A stretch of 64,000 nt of DNA, taken from NCBI RefSeq assembly GCF_017315985.1, contig NZ_JAFLVR010000020.1:243707-307706 (forward strand). Direction: 5' to 3'. The notes below the pieces were generated by a model that saw only the letters and a list, made by a program, of their open reading frames with translations, was not told the DNA's origin and did no database searches. The stretch comes from Candidatus Enterococcus murrayae. GTDB lineage: Bacteria; Bacillota; Bacilli; Lactobacillales; Enterococcaceae. This document shows, in pieces, positions 44,905 through 53,691 of the stretch (the first letter of the stretch is position 1; each line of letters starts with the position of its first letter). The position numbers were made by a program, and so were the translations under genes.

Positions 44905-44930
44905 AAAACGCTAGGGATCACTCCCTAACG
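44905..44930 (-). terminator. Terminator of the formate/nitrite channel gene
   Basis: ACGTTAGGGA (44930-44921) pairs with TCCCTAGCGT (44916-44907) across a 4-base loop. Seven T follow on the minus strand. Confidence 0.85.
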
Positions 44931-44934
44931 TTTG

Positions 44935-45792
44935 CTAGTCTACATATTTTGAATCAGTATTATTCAGCCATGCATAGCCAAGCCCCATGACCAAGCCGCC
45001 GCCAACGAAATTCCCAATTAAAGTGAAGAATAAATTGTGAGCGACATTTCCTGCGGTCATCTCAGCGATCGTTCCGTGAGAAGCAAAATACGCGAGTGAA
45101 AATGCTGGGAAGTTGGCAATTACGTGCTCAAAACCTAAGAAGGCGAAAATGAAAATAATAAAGATGATCGACATCACCTTCGCTGCGTCATCCTTCATGC
45201 GCATGCTGACTAAAACTGCCGTATTTACTACAATATTAGCAAACATGCCTTCAACTAGGATTTGTCCGGTTGATTTTGTCAATTTAGACGCAATCCCTGT
45301 AAACATATAGTTATCGGCTTCCAAATGACCAAATGGTGCCGTTAATGATAACAGGTAGCCGCACAGGACTCCGCCAATTAAATTGAATAAAATACAGGTG
45401 AATAATAATTTTAAAGCAAAGGATACCGACATTTTTTTCTTGTACACACCAATCGTGGTGTAAAGCATATTGGATGTTCCCAATTCTGCATTCATAAATA
45501 GGATCATTACCAGTGACCAGCTAAACATGAACGCATACGCCATTTTTTCCAAACCTGGAATCGCTTCTTGCATGCGAATGGCAATATAAAAAGCAATAGC
45601 CGTTCCTAAGGCCAAAAACAAACAGGCAAACATTGAACGTACTGCATAACGAGGCAAACTCGAATTAAACAAATCAATTTTTTTACTGATTGAATACTCC
45701 AGCTGAGACATCAAAGTTGAGTGAGTGTTCACATGCTTTTCGCTTTCAGTCGCAGGTGTTTCTTCAATTTCCATAAATAAATCCGATTTCAT
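44935..45792 (-). CDS. Formate/nitrite transporter (FNT) family channel
   Basis: 285 residues from the ATG at 45792 (AAGGAAGG upstream; the longer frame has no site). Six membrane helices. The central loops carry the FNT features: NAELGTSNMLYTTIGVY before helix 3 and GFEHVIANFPAFSLAYFAS with the central histidine. Pentameric channels of this family carry formate, nitrite or hydrosulfide. In a fermentative enterococcus formate export is most likely, but no pyruvate formate-lyase gene is nearby. Monocistronic. Confidence 0.85.
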   Translation of the reverse strand: MKSDLFMEIEETPATESEKHVNTHSTLMSQLEYSISKKIDLFNSSLPRYAVRSMFACLFLALGTAIAFYIAIRMQEAIPGLEKMAYAFMFSWSLVMILFMNAELGTSNMLYTTIGVYKKKMSVSFALKLLFTCILFNLIGGVLCGYLLSLTAPFGHLEADNYMFTGIASKLTKSTGQILVEGMFANIVVNTAVLVSMRMKDDAAKVMSIIFIIFIFAFLGFEHVIANFPAFSLAYFASHGTIAEMTAGNVAHNLFFTLIGNFVGGGLVMGLGYAWLNNTDSKYVD

Positions 45793-45963
45793 AGGTTTCC
45801 TTCCTTCTTGGCCGCAGCCATAATGTAAGGGTATCATACAAGATTTTCATAATATTTTCAATGAAAAATTGGTAAAATATGAAATATTGAGAAAAATTGC
45901 ACAAGTTATTTAATTTTCTGAGTAAAAATCGTATGATGGAAGAAACGATTGGGAGGGATTTTT

Positions 45964-46398
45964 ATGTCCAAGCAAATTTTGAAAGCAGAAGTAGCCTCTT
46001 TAGGCGGTTTGCAGCTGAAATGCTCTGCGCGCGGGTTTGAATTTTTGATCGATGAACCAGAAAATGTAGGGGGAAGCAACGAAGCGATGAACCCGCTAGA
46101 AGCCCTGCTTTGCTCATTAGGAGCCTGCAAAATGATGGTCGTCCGTTTTTTCTATCAAGCAAAACACATCAATCTGAAATCTATGCGTGTAGAAATATTG
46201 GGTGAGATCGATTCAGATCGGCTGAAGGGCAAGCCCGATGTAAAAGTCGGCTTCTCGAAAATCATCACGAACTACTACATCGAAGCAGACAATAGCGAGG
46301 AAGAGATCGCGGAGCTGGTCGCCTTCGTTGAAAGAACTTGCCCAGTCAAAGATACCATCGTCAATGCTCCGGAGATGGAGCTTCATATTAATCCATAA
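45964..46398 (+). CDS. OsmC-family protein
   Basis: 144 residues from the ATG at 45964 (GGGAGGG upstream). The two redox cysteines of OsmC/Ohr proteins are present in LLCSLGACKMMV (second Cys) and VERTCPVKDT, with Glu in the NPLEAL segment. Such proteins reduce organic hydroperoxides with thiols. The exact subgroup (YhfA/OsmC-like rather than Ohr) is judged from the short helical segment and is uncertain. Single gene, ended by its own terminator. Confidence 0.82.
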   Translation: MSKQILKAEVASLGGLQLKCSARGFEFLIDEPENVGGSNEAMNPLEALLCSLGACKMMVVRFFYQAKHINLKSMRVEILGEIDSDRLKGKPDVKVGFSKIITNYYIEADNSEEEIAELVAFVERTCPVKDTIVNAPEMELHINP

Positions 46399-46402
46399 AA
46401 AT

Positions 46403-46440
46403 AACCCTGCTAAAAGAGCGCCTTGTCTTTTAGCAGGGTT
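46403..46440 (+). terminator. Intrinsic terminator of the OsmC gene
   Basis: Perfect 14-bp arms AACCCTGCTAAAAG (46403-46416) and complement (46427-46440), then TCATTTTTT. It can also act for the converging acetyltransferase gene. Confidence 0.88.
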
Positions 46441-46447
46441 TCATTTT

Positions 46448-47284
46448 TTAACAATCCAGTTTCATTTCGTATTGATCACAAAAATGATCAAAGCCTAGTT
46501 CCTCCAACGTAAGAATCCACTCTTGATCAGTAAAATTAATATTGTGTAAGCGAACATCTTGAAAACGCCCACTTAGATTGACCATCAACTGGCCCAATTC
46601 CGATACATGCCCTTCACGCCTGCCCCACTGCTTCACGTGACCATTCTCTTTTTGATAAATAATAAATGCGGCGCATTGCTTCGGCATCCCTGTGAACATA
46701 ATCCTATAATCCTCTGGGAAGGCTTGTAGAATTTCTGTTCGATTTTCAAAAGAAGGGGCATCGTGCATCAATGGCGACAATGTTTCTAAAGGAAAATCAT
46801 TGATCGCCAATTCTTGGAAATCCTCGGTTCCTGTCGCTGTTTCTTTTGCATTTCCACGGAAACAAGCATACTCTTTCATAATCTTTAGTCCCATTTTTTG
46901 ATAGGTGGCGACTGCAGGTGCATTCGTTTGAATCACCTCTAGCCCGTAGTAGGCAAAATCGTGTTGCTTTAATAACACCATACAAAAATCCATCATCTTG
47001 GAATAAAGTCCTTTTCGGCGATGTGCTGGAACCACTCCCGTCGCTGCATCAAACGCGACCTGCTCATTATTATACTGCCCGACTGCGTTTAGCAAAACTG
47101 CTACTAATTCATCCCCGACAAAGACCCCGCAGGATAAATCATAGCGCACATTCTCACTATGGAAACGGTGATACAACGCATCATCGCTCAACTCCATTTT
47201 CACATAATAATCAGAAAACGCTGCCCGCATACATTCAGCAATCTTATGGAACGCTACACCTGTTAAGTCTTTGATTTCGTACAT
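46448..47284 (-). CDS. GNAT-family N-acetyltransferase
   Basis: 278 residues. GNAT domain in the first 150 residues, with the acetyl-CoA loop in GVVPAHRRKGLYSKMMDF (RRKGLY) and YQKMGLKIMKEY; a second, partly GNAT-like half follows, as in two-domain acetyltransferases of Firmicutes. The substrate is unknown. The start at 47284 follows GAAAGGGGC. Dispersed repeat copy C lies upstream of it. Confidence 0.78.
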   Translation of the reverse strand: MYEIKDLTGVAFHKIAECMRAAFSDYYVKMELSDDALYHRFHSENVRYDLSCGVFVGDELVAVLLNAVGQYNNEQVAFDAATGVVPAHRRKGLYSKMMDFCMVLLKQHDFAYYGLEVIQTNAPAVATYQKMGLKIMKEYACFRGNAKETATGTEDFQELAINDFPLETLSPLMHDAPSFENRTEILQAFPEDYRIMFTGMPKQCAAFIIYQKENGHVKQWGRREGHVSELGQLMVNLSGRFQDVRLHNINFTDQEWILTLEELGFDHFCDQYEMKLDC

Positions 47285-47466
47285 TTTATTGCCCCTTTCT
47301 TTCGCTAATACAGAAATGCCAACCGACCATTACACGCATTTTACTTCCCCGCCATCTCTTACTATTAAAATAGCACAGAACGATTTAACTAAAAAGCAGA
47401 TGAGCGTACTCTTACTAAGAAAATACAAACCAACTTCTCCGCCAAGCCAGCACTCAGAACAAATGA

Positions 47467-47545
47467 AAAGCCAAATCCCTATTTACTATCCTAATCGATC
47501 GTAAACTAAGCGTTTGGCTTTCATTTCGTTAAGTTTTTTTCAAAA
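47467..47545. repeat. Dispersed hairpin repeat, copy C
   Basis: Arms AAAAGCCAAA (47467-47476) and TTTGGCTTT (47513-47521), with the inner stem largely lost, then the conserved tail CATTTCGTTAAGTTTTTTTC (47522-47541). Same orientation as copy A. It follows the membrane protein gene's stop on the minus strand. The rest of 47285-47577 shows nothing else. Confidence 0.7.
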
Positions 47546-47577
47546 AGACGTTAAATCACCTCTTTGCAGAAGACGGA

Positions 47578-48252
47578 TTAAACAGCTTCCTTCTCTGTCA
47601 TTTTGGCGGTACTGCTGCCTTTTTTCGAAGCAAAGGAAAGGATAATCCCTAATGCGATCGAACTGAAGGCTGCCACGACCACGCGAATATTCTCAGGTAA
47701 GAGAAAAACGATCGTGTGGACGGGAATCCAAAAACAAATGCCTACCTTCAACCAGTTGAAGGTAACAAAGGTGGCCCAGTCAATTTTGCCAATCAATCCC
47801 TTTAAAGTCACCGGTTCCTTTGCTGCGGAGGTTTCGATCCACAGCTCCATGATTCGATGAAACGTATTCATCGCTGGTGCAAAGGTCAGGTTCATAATGC
47901 TGCTTCCACAAAAGGCTTGGGCAAATGATACCCCAGCAAACGGCAGCAGCTTTCCTGCCTGTGCTAAGCCGGCGCCGCCCATAAAGACTGGAAAAACAAG
48001 TGTCACCATGCAGCCGATAATGCCCCAAACGACTGCTCGGAGAAGGACTTGAGATGAGAACTGATACTCACCAGCTACGATACGTTTACCGAATAAATCA
48101 CCCATCGTGGCTAAAATCCCAAATTGGATGAAGCCGCCGATATAGGGATGGGCACCGCTTGCCGCTAGTATTGGATCTCTGGTAGCTGGGATCACAAATA
48201 GGACCAATAATCCTGCCAGCAGAAGACCCCAAACAATGTCCCCTTTTTTCAT
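47578..48252 (-). CDS. Integral membrane protein, possibly Mpv17/PMP22-like
   Basis: 224 residues with about five membrane helices and a basic C-terminal tail. Segments HPYIGGFIQFGILATMGDL, SSIMNLTFAPAMNTFHRI and WIPVHTIVFLLPENIRVVVA resemble bacterial proteins I recall as labelled Mpv17/PMP22 family; this is a memory-based guess. Last gene of the aldehyde/alcohol operon, 15 bp after the alcohol dehydrogenase. A role in moving the alcohol, aldehyde or acid, or in protecting the membrane, is inference from context. Confidence 0.6.
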   Translation of the reverse strand: MKKGDIVWGLLLAGLLVLFVIPATRDPILAASGAHPYIGGFIQFGILATMGDLFGKRIVAGEYQFSSQVLLRAVVWGIIGCMVTLVFPVFMGGAGLAQAGKLLPFAGVSFAQAFCGSSIMNLTFAPAMNTFHRIMELWIETSAAKEPVTLKGLIGKIDWATFVTFNWLKVGICFWIPVHTIVFLLPENIRVVVAAFSSIALGIILSFASKKGSSTAKMTEKEAV

Positions 48253-48267
48253 CTTATCCCCCTCCTA

Positions 48268-49386
48268 TCATTTGGGTGGCTGATACTCTTTATCCATGAC
48301 CACAACAGCCTTAATGACCTCGCCGCTGATGGAATCTGCTTCTGCCTGATTGATATTTTCAAAATCATAGTATTTGATAAATTGATCAAATGGGAACTCC
48401 CCGCGTTTGTAAAACTCAATTAAGTTTGGCAAATGGTATTTTGCGATGGTATCTCCAATCAGTACCCCCCGCACTTTTTTATTGCCAAAAACTAAATCGA
48501 AGAAGGTATTTACTTCGAAGTTTTTCTGAGTTACTGCCAACGGTACAAAAGTCCCAGAATTACTAACAGAATGAAGGGCTTTCGTCATTACAGGTCCGAC
48601 TCCCGTTGAATCAATGACATAATCTAGCCCTCGACCATCCGTCAAGTCCTTGATAAATTTCTCTGGATCGTCTTCCTTGCTGTTAAAGATATGACTTGCG
48701 CCTAATTCCTTTGCTTTAGCTAACCGCTGGTCATTGATGTCGATCGCAACAATTGGATAGCAGCCGGCGATTTTTGCCGCCATGACTGCAGAGAAGCCTA
48801 CTGCGCCAGTTCCGAAAACAGCGATTCCTTCACCAACTTTTGGCTGAAGGACGCTCAAAACCGCTCCGCTTCCTGTTCCAAGTCCACAACCTAATGGTCC
48901 AAGCAAACGCAAGTCCACGTCCTTATCGACTTTTACGACATTTGATTCTTCTGTCAAGCTGTAGGTCGAGAAGGAAGATTGGTTAAAGAAGTTATTGACC
49001 TCCGTGCCATCCTCCGTATGCAGAATAAATTCTCCCCGCGGGTTTTTCCCTAAATTATTGACAGTAAACCATTTTTCACAAGACGATGGATGACCTTCCG
49101 CGCAATGTTTACATTCTCCGCAATAAGCATAGGATAAAATCACATGATCGCCAGGTTCCACTGATGTGACTGCATTTCCGATTCTTTCAACGATTCCCGC
49201 ACCTTCATGACCTAAAACGTTGGGAAAATTAATACTGTTGCCATTTCTTTCACCATAATCGGAACGGCATAACCCGGATGCCACAACTTTTACCAAGACA
49301 TCCTTTGAGCCGACCTCCGCTAATTCTAATTCGGTGATTTCATATGGCGCTCCTTTTTCCTTTACTAATGCCGCTTTGACTTTCAT
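48268..49386 (-). CDS. Zinc-dependent NAD(P) alcohol dehydrogenase (aryl-alcohol type)
   Basis: 372 residues, medium-chain dehydrogenase. Catalytic zinc ligands: Cys in ASGLCRSDYGER and His-Glu in LGHEGAGIV. The structural-zinc cysteines are in CGECKHCAEGHPSSC. The coenzyme loop GTGAVGFSAVMAAKIAG is followed by an acidic Asp (VAIDINDQ), pointing to NAD. The sequence plan is like benzyl-alcohol dehydrogenases. With the CoA-acylating aldehyde dehydrogenase in the same operon, it would oxidise an alcohol to the aldehyde or run the reverse as an electron sink. Confidence 0.85.
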   Translation of the reverse strand: MKVKAALVKEKGAPYEITELELAEVGSKDVLVKVVASGLCRSDYGERNGNSINFPNVLGHEGAGIVERIGNAVTSVEPGDHVILSYAYCGECKHCAEGHPSSCEKWFTVNNLGKNPRGEFILHTEDGTEVNNFFNQSSFSTYSLTEESNVVKVDKDVDLRLLGPLGCGLGTGSGAVLSVLQPKVGEGIAVFGTGAVGFSAVMAAKIAGCYPIVAIDINDQRLAKAKELGASHIFNSKEDDPEKFIKDLTDGRGLDYVIDSTGVGPVMTKALHSVSNSGTFVPLAVTQKNFEVNTFFDLVFGNKKVRGVLIGDTIAKYHLPNLIEFYKRGEFPFDQFIKYYDFENINQAEADSISGEVIKAVVVMDKEYQPPK

Positions 49387-49418
49387 TCGTGTTACTCCTT
49401 TCTTAATTTGAGGTATTT

Positions 49419-50483
49419 TTACCGATATTGAAACGCTTTCATTTCTTCTTCTCCCAGCACTACCCGTTCTGCCCCTTTCGACAGAGCGATCATCTCGTGT
49501 TCGCCAGGCACAGCAACGATTGGCGCGATAAAGCTAACCCGCTTCTTCAATTCCGATACGACCATTTGCGAGTACGCTACACCGCCAGTCAGTACGATGC
49601 AGTCTACAGCTCCATTTGCTACTGTAGCAAGACTTCCGATTCCTTTAGCAATTTGGTAAATGTAGCCGTCGTAGACTGTTTTTAATTCCTTATCACCTGC
49701 GACTATGCGTTCTTCGATTTTTTTGGCGTTACTTGTACCTGCATAAGATTTTAATCCGCCTTCTCGCTTATAAATCCGCAGCATTTCTTTCAATGAATGC
49801 TCATAGCACATCGGCATCAAATATTTCAACGGCAGGCCGCCAGTTCGTTCAGTCGAAAACGGCCCTTCATCATCAGAGATCAAGTCACTCATCTTGCCAT
49901 TATGATGGATACTGATCGTATTTCCGCCGCCCAGGTGAGCTACGATGAATGTTGCGTTTTGATACTCCAGTCCTTCTTCCCGAGCAACCTTCATTGCCAC
50001 TGCCCGCATATTTAAGGCATGGCCGACACTTTTGCGTTCAATCCCTTTTAGACCTGAGATACGGGCTACGTCTTCAAACTCGTCCACCGACACCGGATCA
50101 TAAATCAAGGCGATCGTTTTCTCACTGCCCTGCTCCTTGATCTCATTGGCCAAAATGGCTCCTAAATTCGAAGGATGCTCGATTTGTGTGATGTTTTTCA
50201 AATAATCGATCATTTCGTCGTTGACCTCATAGGCTCCAGACGAAACGGGGGGCAGGCTGCCGCCGCGCCCAGCCACAGCGTCCAACTCCTTAGGATCAAT
50301 CCCTTCTTCTTTCATAAATGCTAATAAGATGTCCCGCCGAAATTCCATTTGATCCACGACATTTTGAAACTTCCGTAATTCTTCTGTTGAGTGAGAGATT
50401 CCCTGTTCCTTGATGATCTCTCCATCTACATAATAGGAAACCTTGGTCGATGTCGACCCCGGGTTAATTGCTAAAATTTTCAT
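49419..50483 (-). CDS. buk: Butyrate kinase-family acyl kinase
   Basis: 354 residues, ASKHA fold with AINPGSTSTKVSYY at the N-terminus, AGRGGSLPPVSSGAYEV, HLGGGNTISIHHNGK and VLTGGVAYSQ. It makes ATP from an acyl phosphate, with butyrate or branched-chain acids as the usual products of the family. It lies 3 bp after the phosphotransacylase. The assignment as butyrate kinase is by family; the true acyl chain depends on the operon's aldehyde. Confidence 0.9.
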   Translation of the reverse strand: MKILAINPGSTSTKVSYYVDGEIIKEQGISHSTEELRKFQNVVDQMEFRRDILLAFMKEEGIDPKELDAVAGRGGSLPPVSSGAYEVNDEMIDYLKNITQIEHPSNLGAILANEIKEQGSEKTIALIYDPVSVDEFEDVARISGLKGIERKSVGHALNMRAVAMKVAREEGLEYQNATFIVAHLGGGNTISIHHNGKMSDLISDDEGPFSTERTGGLPLKYLMPMCYEHSLKEMLRIYKREGGLKSYAGTSNAKKIEERIVAGDKELKTVYDGYIYQIAKGIGSLATVANGAVDCIVLTGGVAYSQMVVSELKKRVSFIAPIVAVPGEHEMIALSKGAERVVLGEEEMKAFQYR

Positions 50484-50486
50484 CTG

Positions 50487-51380
50487 CTATCCCCTCTTGC
50501 TGCAATACATGGCGACTACTATCGAATAGGCCTTTTCCTCTTCCGTCGACCCGCGAGAAACCATAACGATCGGCACACTTGCCCCCATGATCAAGCCCGC
50601 CATCTTAGCACCGGCCAAAATCGTCAAGCTTTTGCCTAACACATTCATTGTGGTAATATCTGGCCCTACAACGATATCAGCATCACCAGCCACCGGACTA
50701 TCGTAGTGCTTGATTTCAGCTACCTCCTTGCTTAGCGAAAGATCTAAAGAAATCGGTCCATCGATCCAACAGCTGTCTGGGGCTTCCGCCTGCAGCTCAT
50801 TCATAATTTCTTCTGCTTCTATCGTCGATGCAATCTTAGGATTGACCTTTTCTGCGGCGGCTAATAAGCCGACCTTTGGCTTTTTGATCCCAATTTTATT
50901 CATCACTTCGATTCCATGCTGAATCAAAATTTTCTTATCCGCTTTGCTTGGTGCGGTGACCATTCCCCCGTCAGTCGTCAACAATAGCTTGTGATAGCTT
51001 GGAATCTCATTTAATGCCACATGGCTTAATAAAGCGCTCGTTGCGATGCCCTTCTCACGATCTACCACTGCTTTTAAGAAAGTACGTGTTTGGATATGTC
51101 CCTTCATCAAGAAATCAATCTCTTTTTTATGAACCATTTCTACACCAATTGCCGCACACGTTTCTTCGGTATCTGCGGAAACAATTCGCGCAGACAGCCC
51201 CAGCTGTGCTAAAATCCCGCTTATTTTTTCCTCGTCGCCAATTAAAATCGGTTCTAAATAATCTCTGACTTTTTCGTTAAAAACGGATTGAATCGTCACT
51301 TCATCGTTCGCACAAACGACACCAATACGAATTTTTTTGTCACTTGAAAAATTAGCCAGCAGCTCATCAAATTTTTGCAT
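50487..51380 (-). CDS. ptb: Phosphate butyryltransferase-family phosphotransacylase
   Basis: 297 residues from the ATG at 51380; GTG and ATG codons a few bases earlier are also in frame, and TTAGGTG serves as ribosome site. Phosphate acetyl/butaryltransferase fold, with DFLMKGHIQTRTFLKAV, LLLTTDGGMVTAP and GDADIVVGPDITTMNVLGK. It swaps CoA of an acyl-CoA for phosphate. It overlaps or abuts the aldehyde dehydrogenase stop. Confidence 0.88.
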   Translation of the reverse strand: MQKFDELLANFSSDKKIRIGVVCANDEVTIQSVFNEKVRDYLEPILIGDEEKISGILAQLGLSARIVSADTEETCAAIGVEMVHKKEIDFLMKGHIQTRTFLKAVVDREKGIATSALLSHVALNEIPSYHKLLLTTDGGMVTAPSKADKKILIQHGIEVMNKIGIKKPKVGLLAAAEKVNPKIASTIEAEEIMNELQAEAPDSCWIDGPISLDLSLSKEVAEIKHYDSPVAGDADIVVGPDITTMNVLGKSLTILAGAKMAGLIMGASVPIVMVSRGSTEEEKAYSIVVAMYCSKRG

Positions 51381-51389
51381 AGCCATCAC

Positions 51390-52730
51390 CTAATCCCATG
51401 GATTGCCGTCATGTTTTGGTGGAATCGGCTGTGCAATGCGCGAAATGTTGATCAAATGAGTGTAGGTCAGGTTTTCCGAAATAATATTATTTCCCCAAGA
51501 ACCGCAGCCCAGCGAAACCGTTGGATTCAGTCCATTGGCTGGAGAGCCGCCGGCATCAATTGTTGGTTGATTCACGACTAAACGACTGACTGGTAATACC
51601 TCACCTGCATATACTTGATGCTCTTTTGTATGACTGAACAGCCCTGCCGAATGACCCGCGCCTTCTAATAAGAGGTTTTCCCGTGCAAAGGCCACCGCCT
51701 CCTCAAACTTGTCATAGCTTTTCAGCGCCAAAACAGGGGCCATTTTCTCCTTACAGAACAACTCTTCCTTACCAACTGCTTCGACTTTTACCGCAATAAT
51801 TTGGCTGTCAGCTGGCAGCTCAACACCTGCCGCATCAGCGATCACTTTCGGATCCTGACCGATCATTTCTGGATTGGCTTTTCCATCAATAAACAGCGTT
51901 TCTCGCAATTTAGCTAATTCTGATTCCTCTGTAATAACCGCCGCTTGTTTGGCACGTAAAGCTTCAAAAACCTCCGTTTCTTTCTCTACTGGATAAAAGA
52001 GACTTTGCTGACAAGCACAAACGATCCCATTATCAAAGGAACGGCCAATGACTGATAACTCAGCTGCTGCTTCTACGTCAAAATCTCGGTCTAAAATGGC
52101 TTGAACATTGCCTGGTCCTACGCCATAAGCCGGATGTCCGCTAGAATAAGCCGATTTCACCAAGCCCGGACCACCGGTCGCTACGATCAAGTCGACAGAT
52201 TTCATTAATTCTTGTGACAATTCAATACTTGGCTCTTCAATCACCTGGAGCAGATCTCGTGGTGCCCCAACACTGACAAGTGCTTCACGCATCAATTCAA
52301 TCGTTTCTTTCGTCGTCTTCTTTGAACGAGGGTGAGGAGAAACGATCATGGCGTTTTTACCTTTCAATGCCATTAACCCATTGCCCAACGGTGTGATCGT
52401 CGGATTAGTCGTTGGTGTTACAGACCCGATGACCCCTCGTGGATGAGCAATCTCAATCAGACCTTCCTCAGGAATTTCCTTAATTACCCCAACGGACGGC
52501 TTGTCCTTCAAACTAGCAAAAATATTCGTGGCCATCCCCTGATTTTTACCGATTTTATGATCCAAACGTCCCAAACGAGTTTCTTCAATCGCCAACTTTG
52601 CTAATGGCTCAGCTTGCTCAAAAACTGCTTTTGAAATCGTATAAAGCATCTTATCTACTTGTGCCTGATCGTAACCGCTAATCTCCTCCATCGCAACACG
52701 TGCCTGTTGTACCATTTCTTCAATCGTCAT
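51390..52730 (-). CDS. CoA-acylating aldehyde dehydrogenase (EutE/PduP-like)
   Basis: 446 residues. Aldehyde dehydrogenase fold with SVTPTTNPTITPLGNGLMAL, VATGGPGLVKSAYSSGHPAYG and the catalytic Cys in SFDNGIVCACQQS. This length and motif set match CoA-acylating enzymes (about 450-470 residues) that turn an aldehyde, NAD and CoA into an acyl-CoA. There is no N-terminal encapsulation peptide as in microcompartment PduP/EutE proteins, and no shell genes are seen. First gene of the operon, directly behind a TetR-type operator and a cre site. Confidence 0.86.
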   Translation of the reverse strand: MTIEEMVQQARVAMEEISGYDQAQVDKMLYTISKAVFEQAEPLAKLAIEETRLGRLDHKIGKNQGMATNIFASLKDKPSVGVIKEIPEEGLIEIAHPRGVIGSVTPTTNPTITPLGNGLMALKGKNAMIVSPHPRSKKTTKETIELMREALVSVGAPRDLLQVIEEPSIELSQELMKSVDLIVATGGPGLVKSAYSSGHPAYGVGPGNVQAILDRDFDVEAAAELSVIGRSFDNGIVCACQQSLFYPVEKETEVFEALRAKQAAVITEESELAKLRETLFIDGKANPEMIGQDPKVIADAAGVELPADSQIIAVKVEAVGKEELFCKEKMAPVLALKSYDKFEEAVAFARENLLLEGAGHSAGLFSHTKEHQVYAGEVLPVSRLVVNQPTIDAGGSPANGLNPTVSLGCGSWGNNIISENLTYTHLINISRIAQPIPPKHDGNPWD

Positions 52731-52752
52731 TTTCTCAAGCTCCTTTCATTTT

Positions 52753-52772
52753 TACATACATCGGTGTATGTA
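52753..52772. promoter_or_regulatory. TetR-type operator in front of the aldehyde operon
   Basis: Perfect palindrome TACATACA-TCGG-TGTATGTA, 8-bp arms with a 4-bp centre, 23 bp before the first gene. On the minus strand a possible -35 TTGGGT and -10 TACATA (17-bp spacing) make the operator overlap the -10 region. The adjoining TetR-family gene is the obvious candidate to bind it. Confidence 0.8.
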
Positions 52773-52799
52773 TATTGCAACTTCAATATACCCAACTTA

Positions 52800-52813
52800 T
52801 GAAAGCGCTGTCA
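52800..52813. promoter_or_regulatory. cre site (CcpA binding)
   Basis: TGAAAGCGCTGTCA fits the consensus TGWAANCGNTNWCA at every position. It lies just upstream of the aldehyde-operon promoter and implies catabolite control of the operon. Confidence 0.8.
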
Positions 52814-52825
52814 ATTTCGTGAAAA

Positions 52826-52867
52826 AAGGAACTTGCTCGCAAAAGGTTGCTGCGAACAAGTTCCTCT
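52826..52867 (-). terminator. Terminator of the tetR gene
   Basis: AGGAACTTG (52864-52856 region) pairs with CAAGTTCCT (52837-52829 region), with TCGCA/TGCGA inside. CCTTTTTT follows on the minus strand. Confidence 0.8.
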
Positions 52868-52872
52868 TTTTT

Positions 52873-53451
52873 TTAAAGATTTGTAAAAATAATCGAAATA
52901 CTTCGTCTGATGCCCTCCGGCGTGTAATTTTTTGTAACCTCATCCGGTGTTCCCGAACCGTACATTCCCTCAAAATAATTGTAAAGCATACTTGAAATCG
53001 CAGAAGCGTCATTCTCATTTAATCCTTCTTTTCTCAAGCCTTCTAAGAAAAATTCATATAATCGTCCGCGTGTTTCACGAAAAGTTTCCAGCAGCTCAGC
53101 GAATTCCGGATAGACCTCTAACGTTTTTAATGACTGCTGCATAAACTTAAAGCCTTCTAGGTTTTGAGACGGAACCACCAGTATTTGCACGACCTTCTCT
53201 TCAAAGCTCAGGCTTTCATCAAGCATGATTGCTCGTTTTTCCGCCTTGATTTTATCGATTGTCATACGCACAACCTCACCGAATATCTCCGACTTATTTT
53301 TAAAATGCCAGTACGCCGCTCCACGGCTAACATTCGCATCCTTTGATATTTTGTCTAAAGAAGTATTTTCGAAACCCACTTCATAAAAATTTTGAAATGC
53401 CGTTTCTAACAGCCGCTGCTTTGTTATCAAGCTGTCCTGTTTTCGTTTCAT
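52873..53451 (-). CDS. TetR/AcrR-family transcriptional regulator
   Basis: 192 residues from the ATG at 53451 (GGGAGAG upstream; the 17-residue longer frame has none). N-terminal helix-turn-helix with TSLDKISKDANVSRGAAYWHF (about 30-50) and a C-terminal ligand domain of the AcrR/TtgR kind. It is transcribed in line with the aldehyde operon but separated by its own terminator. The perfect palindrome behind that terminator is its likely target, with release by an aldehyde, alcohol or acyl-CoA (inference). Confidence 0.86.
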   Translation of the reverse strand: MKRKQDSLITKQRLLETAFQNFYEVGFENTSLDKISKDANVSRGAAYWHFKNKSEIFGEVVRMTIDKIKAEKRAIMLDESLSFEEKVVQILVVPSQNLEGFKFMQQSLKTLEVYPEFAELLETFRETRGRLYEFFLEGLRKEGLNENDASAISSMLYNYFEGMYGSGTPDEVTKNYTPEGIRRSISIIFTNL

Positions 53452-53644
53452 TGTCATCTCTCCCGTTTTAAAAAAACAAAAATCCGCTCTTTTCTGCCTC
53501 ATTTTGACTCTTTTTCATTTCTAGTAAAATTTCACGAAATCTAAGAGATTGTGAAATTTTTCTTTTCTATCTCTGCTGATATTCGTGCCCTCAGCAAAAT
53601 GAATACGATTCCATTTTCACACAAATTGCTCCTTTTTAAAAGAG

Positions 53645-53685
53645 AAAAAAGCTGCCAAGTTTTCACTCGACAGCTTTCGCTGATT
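53645..53685 (-). terminator. Terminator of the cell-wall hydrolase gene
   Basis: AAAGCTGTCGAG pairs imperfectly with CTTGGCAGCTTT (53648-53682), with TTTTTTC following on the minus strand, 10 bp after the stop. Confidence 0.7.
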
Positions 53686-53691
53686 GAACTA

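Noticed and set aside
49420-49440. cre-like GAAACGCTTTCA at the butyrate kinase end
   Set aside because: One base short of the consensus and inside a coding end; the perfect site at 52800-52813 is the credible one.
50999-51581. + strand frames opposite ptb and the aldehyde dehydrogenase
   Set aside because: Antisense shadows of two strongly supported genes.
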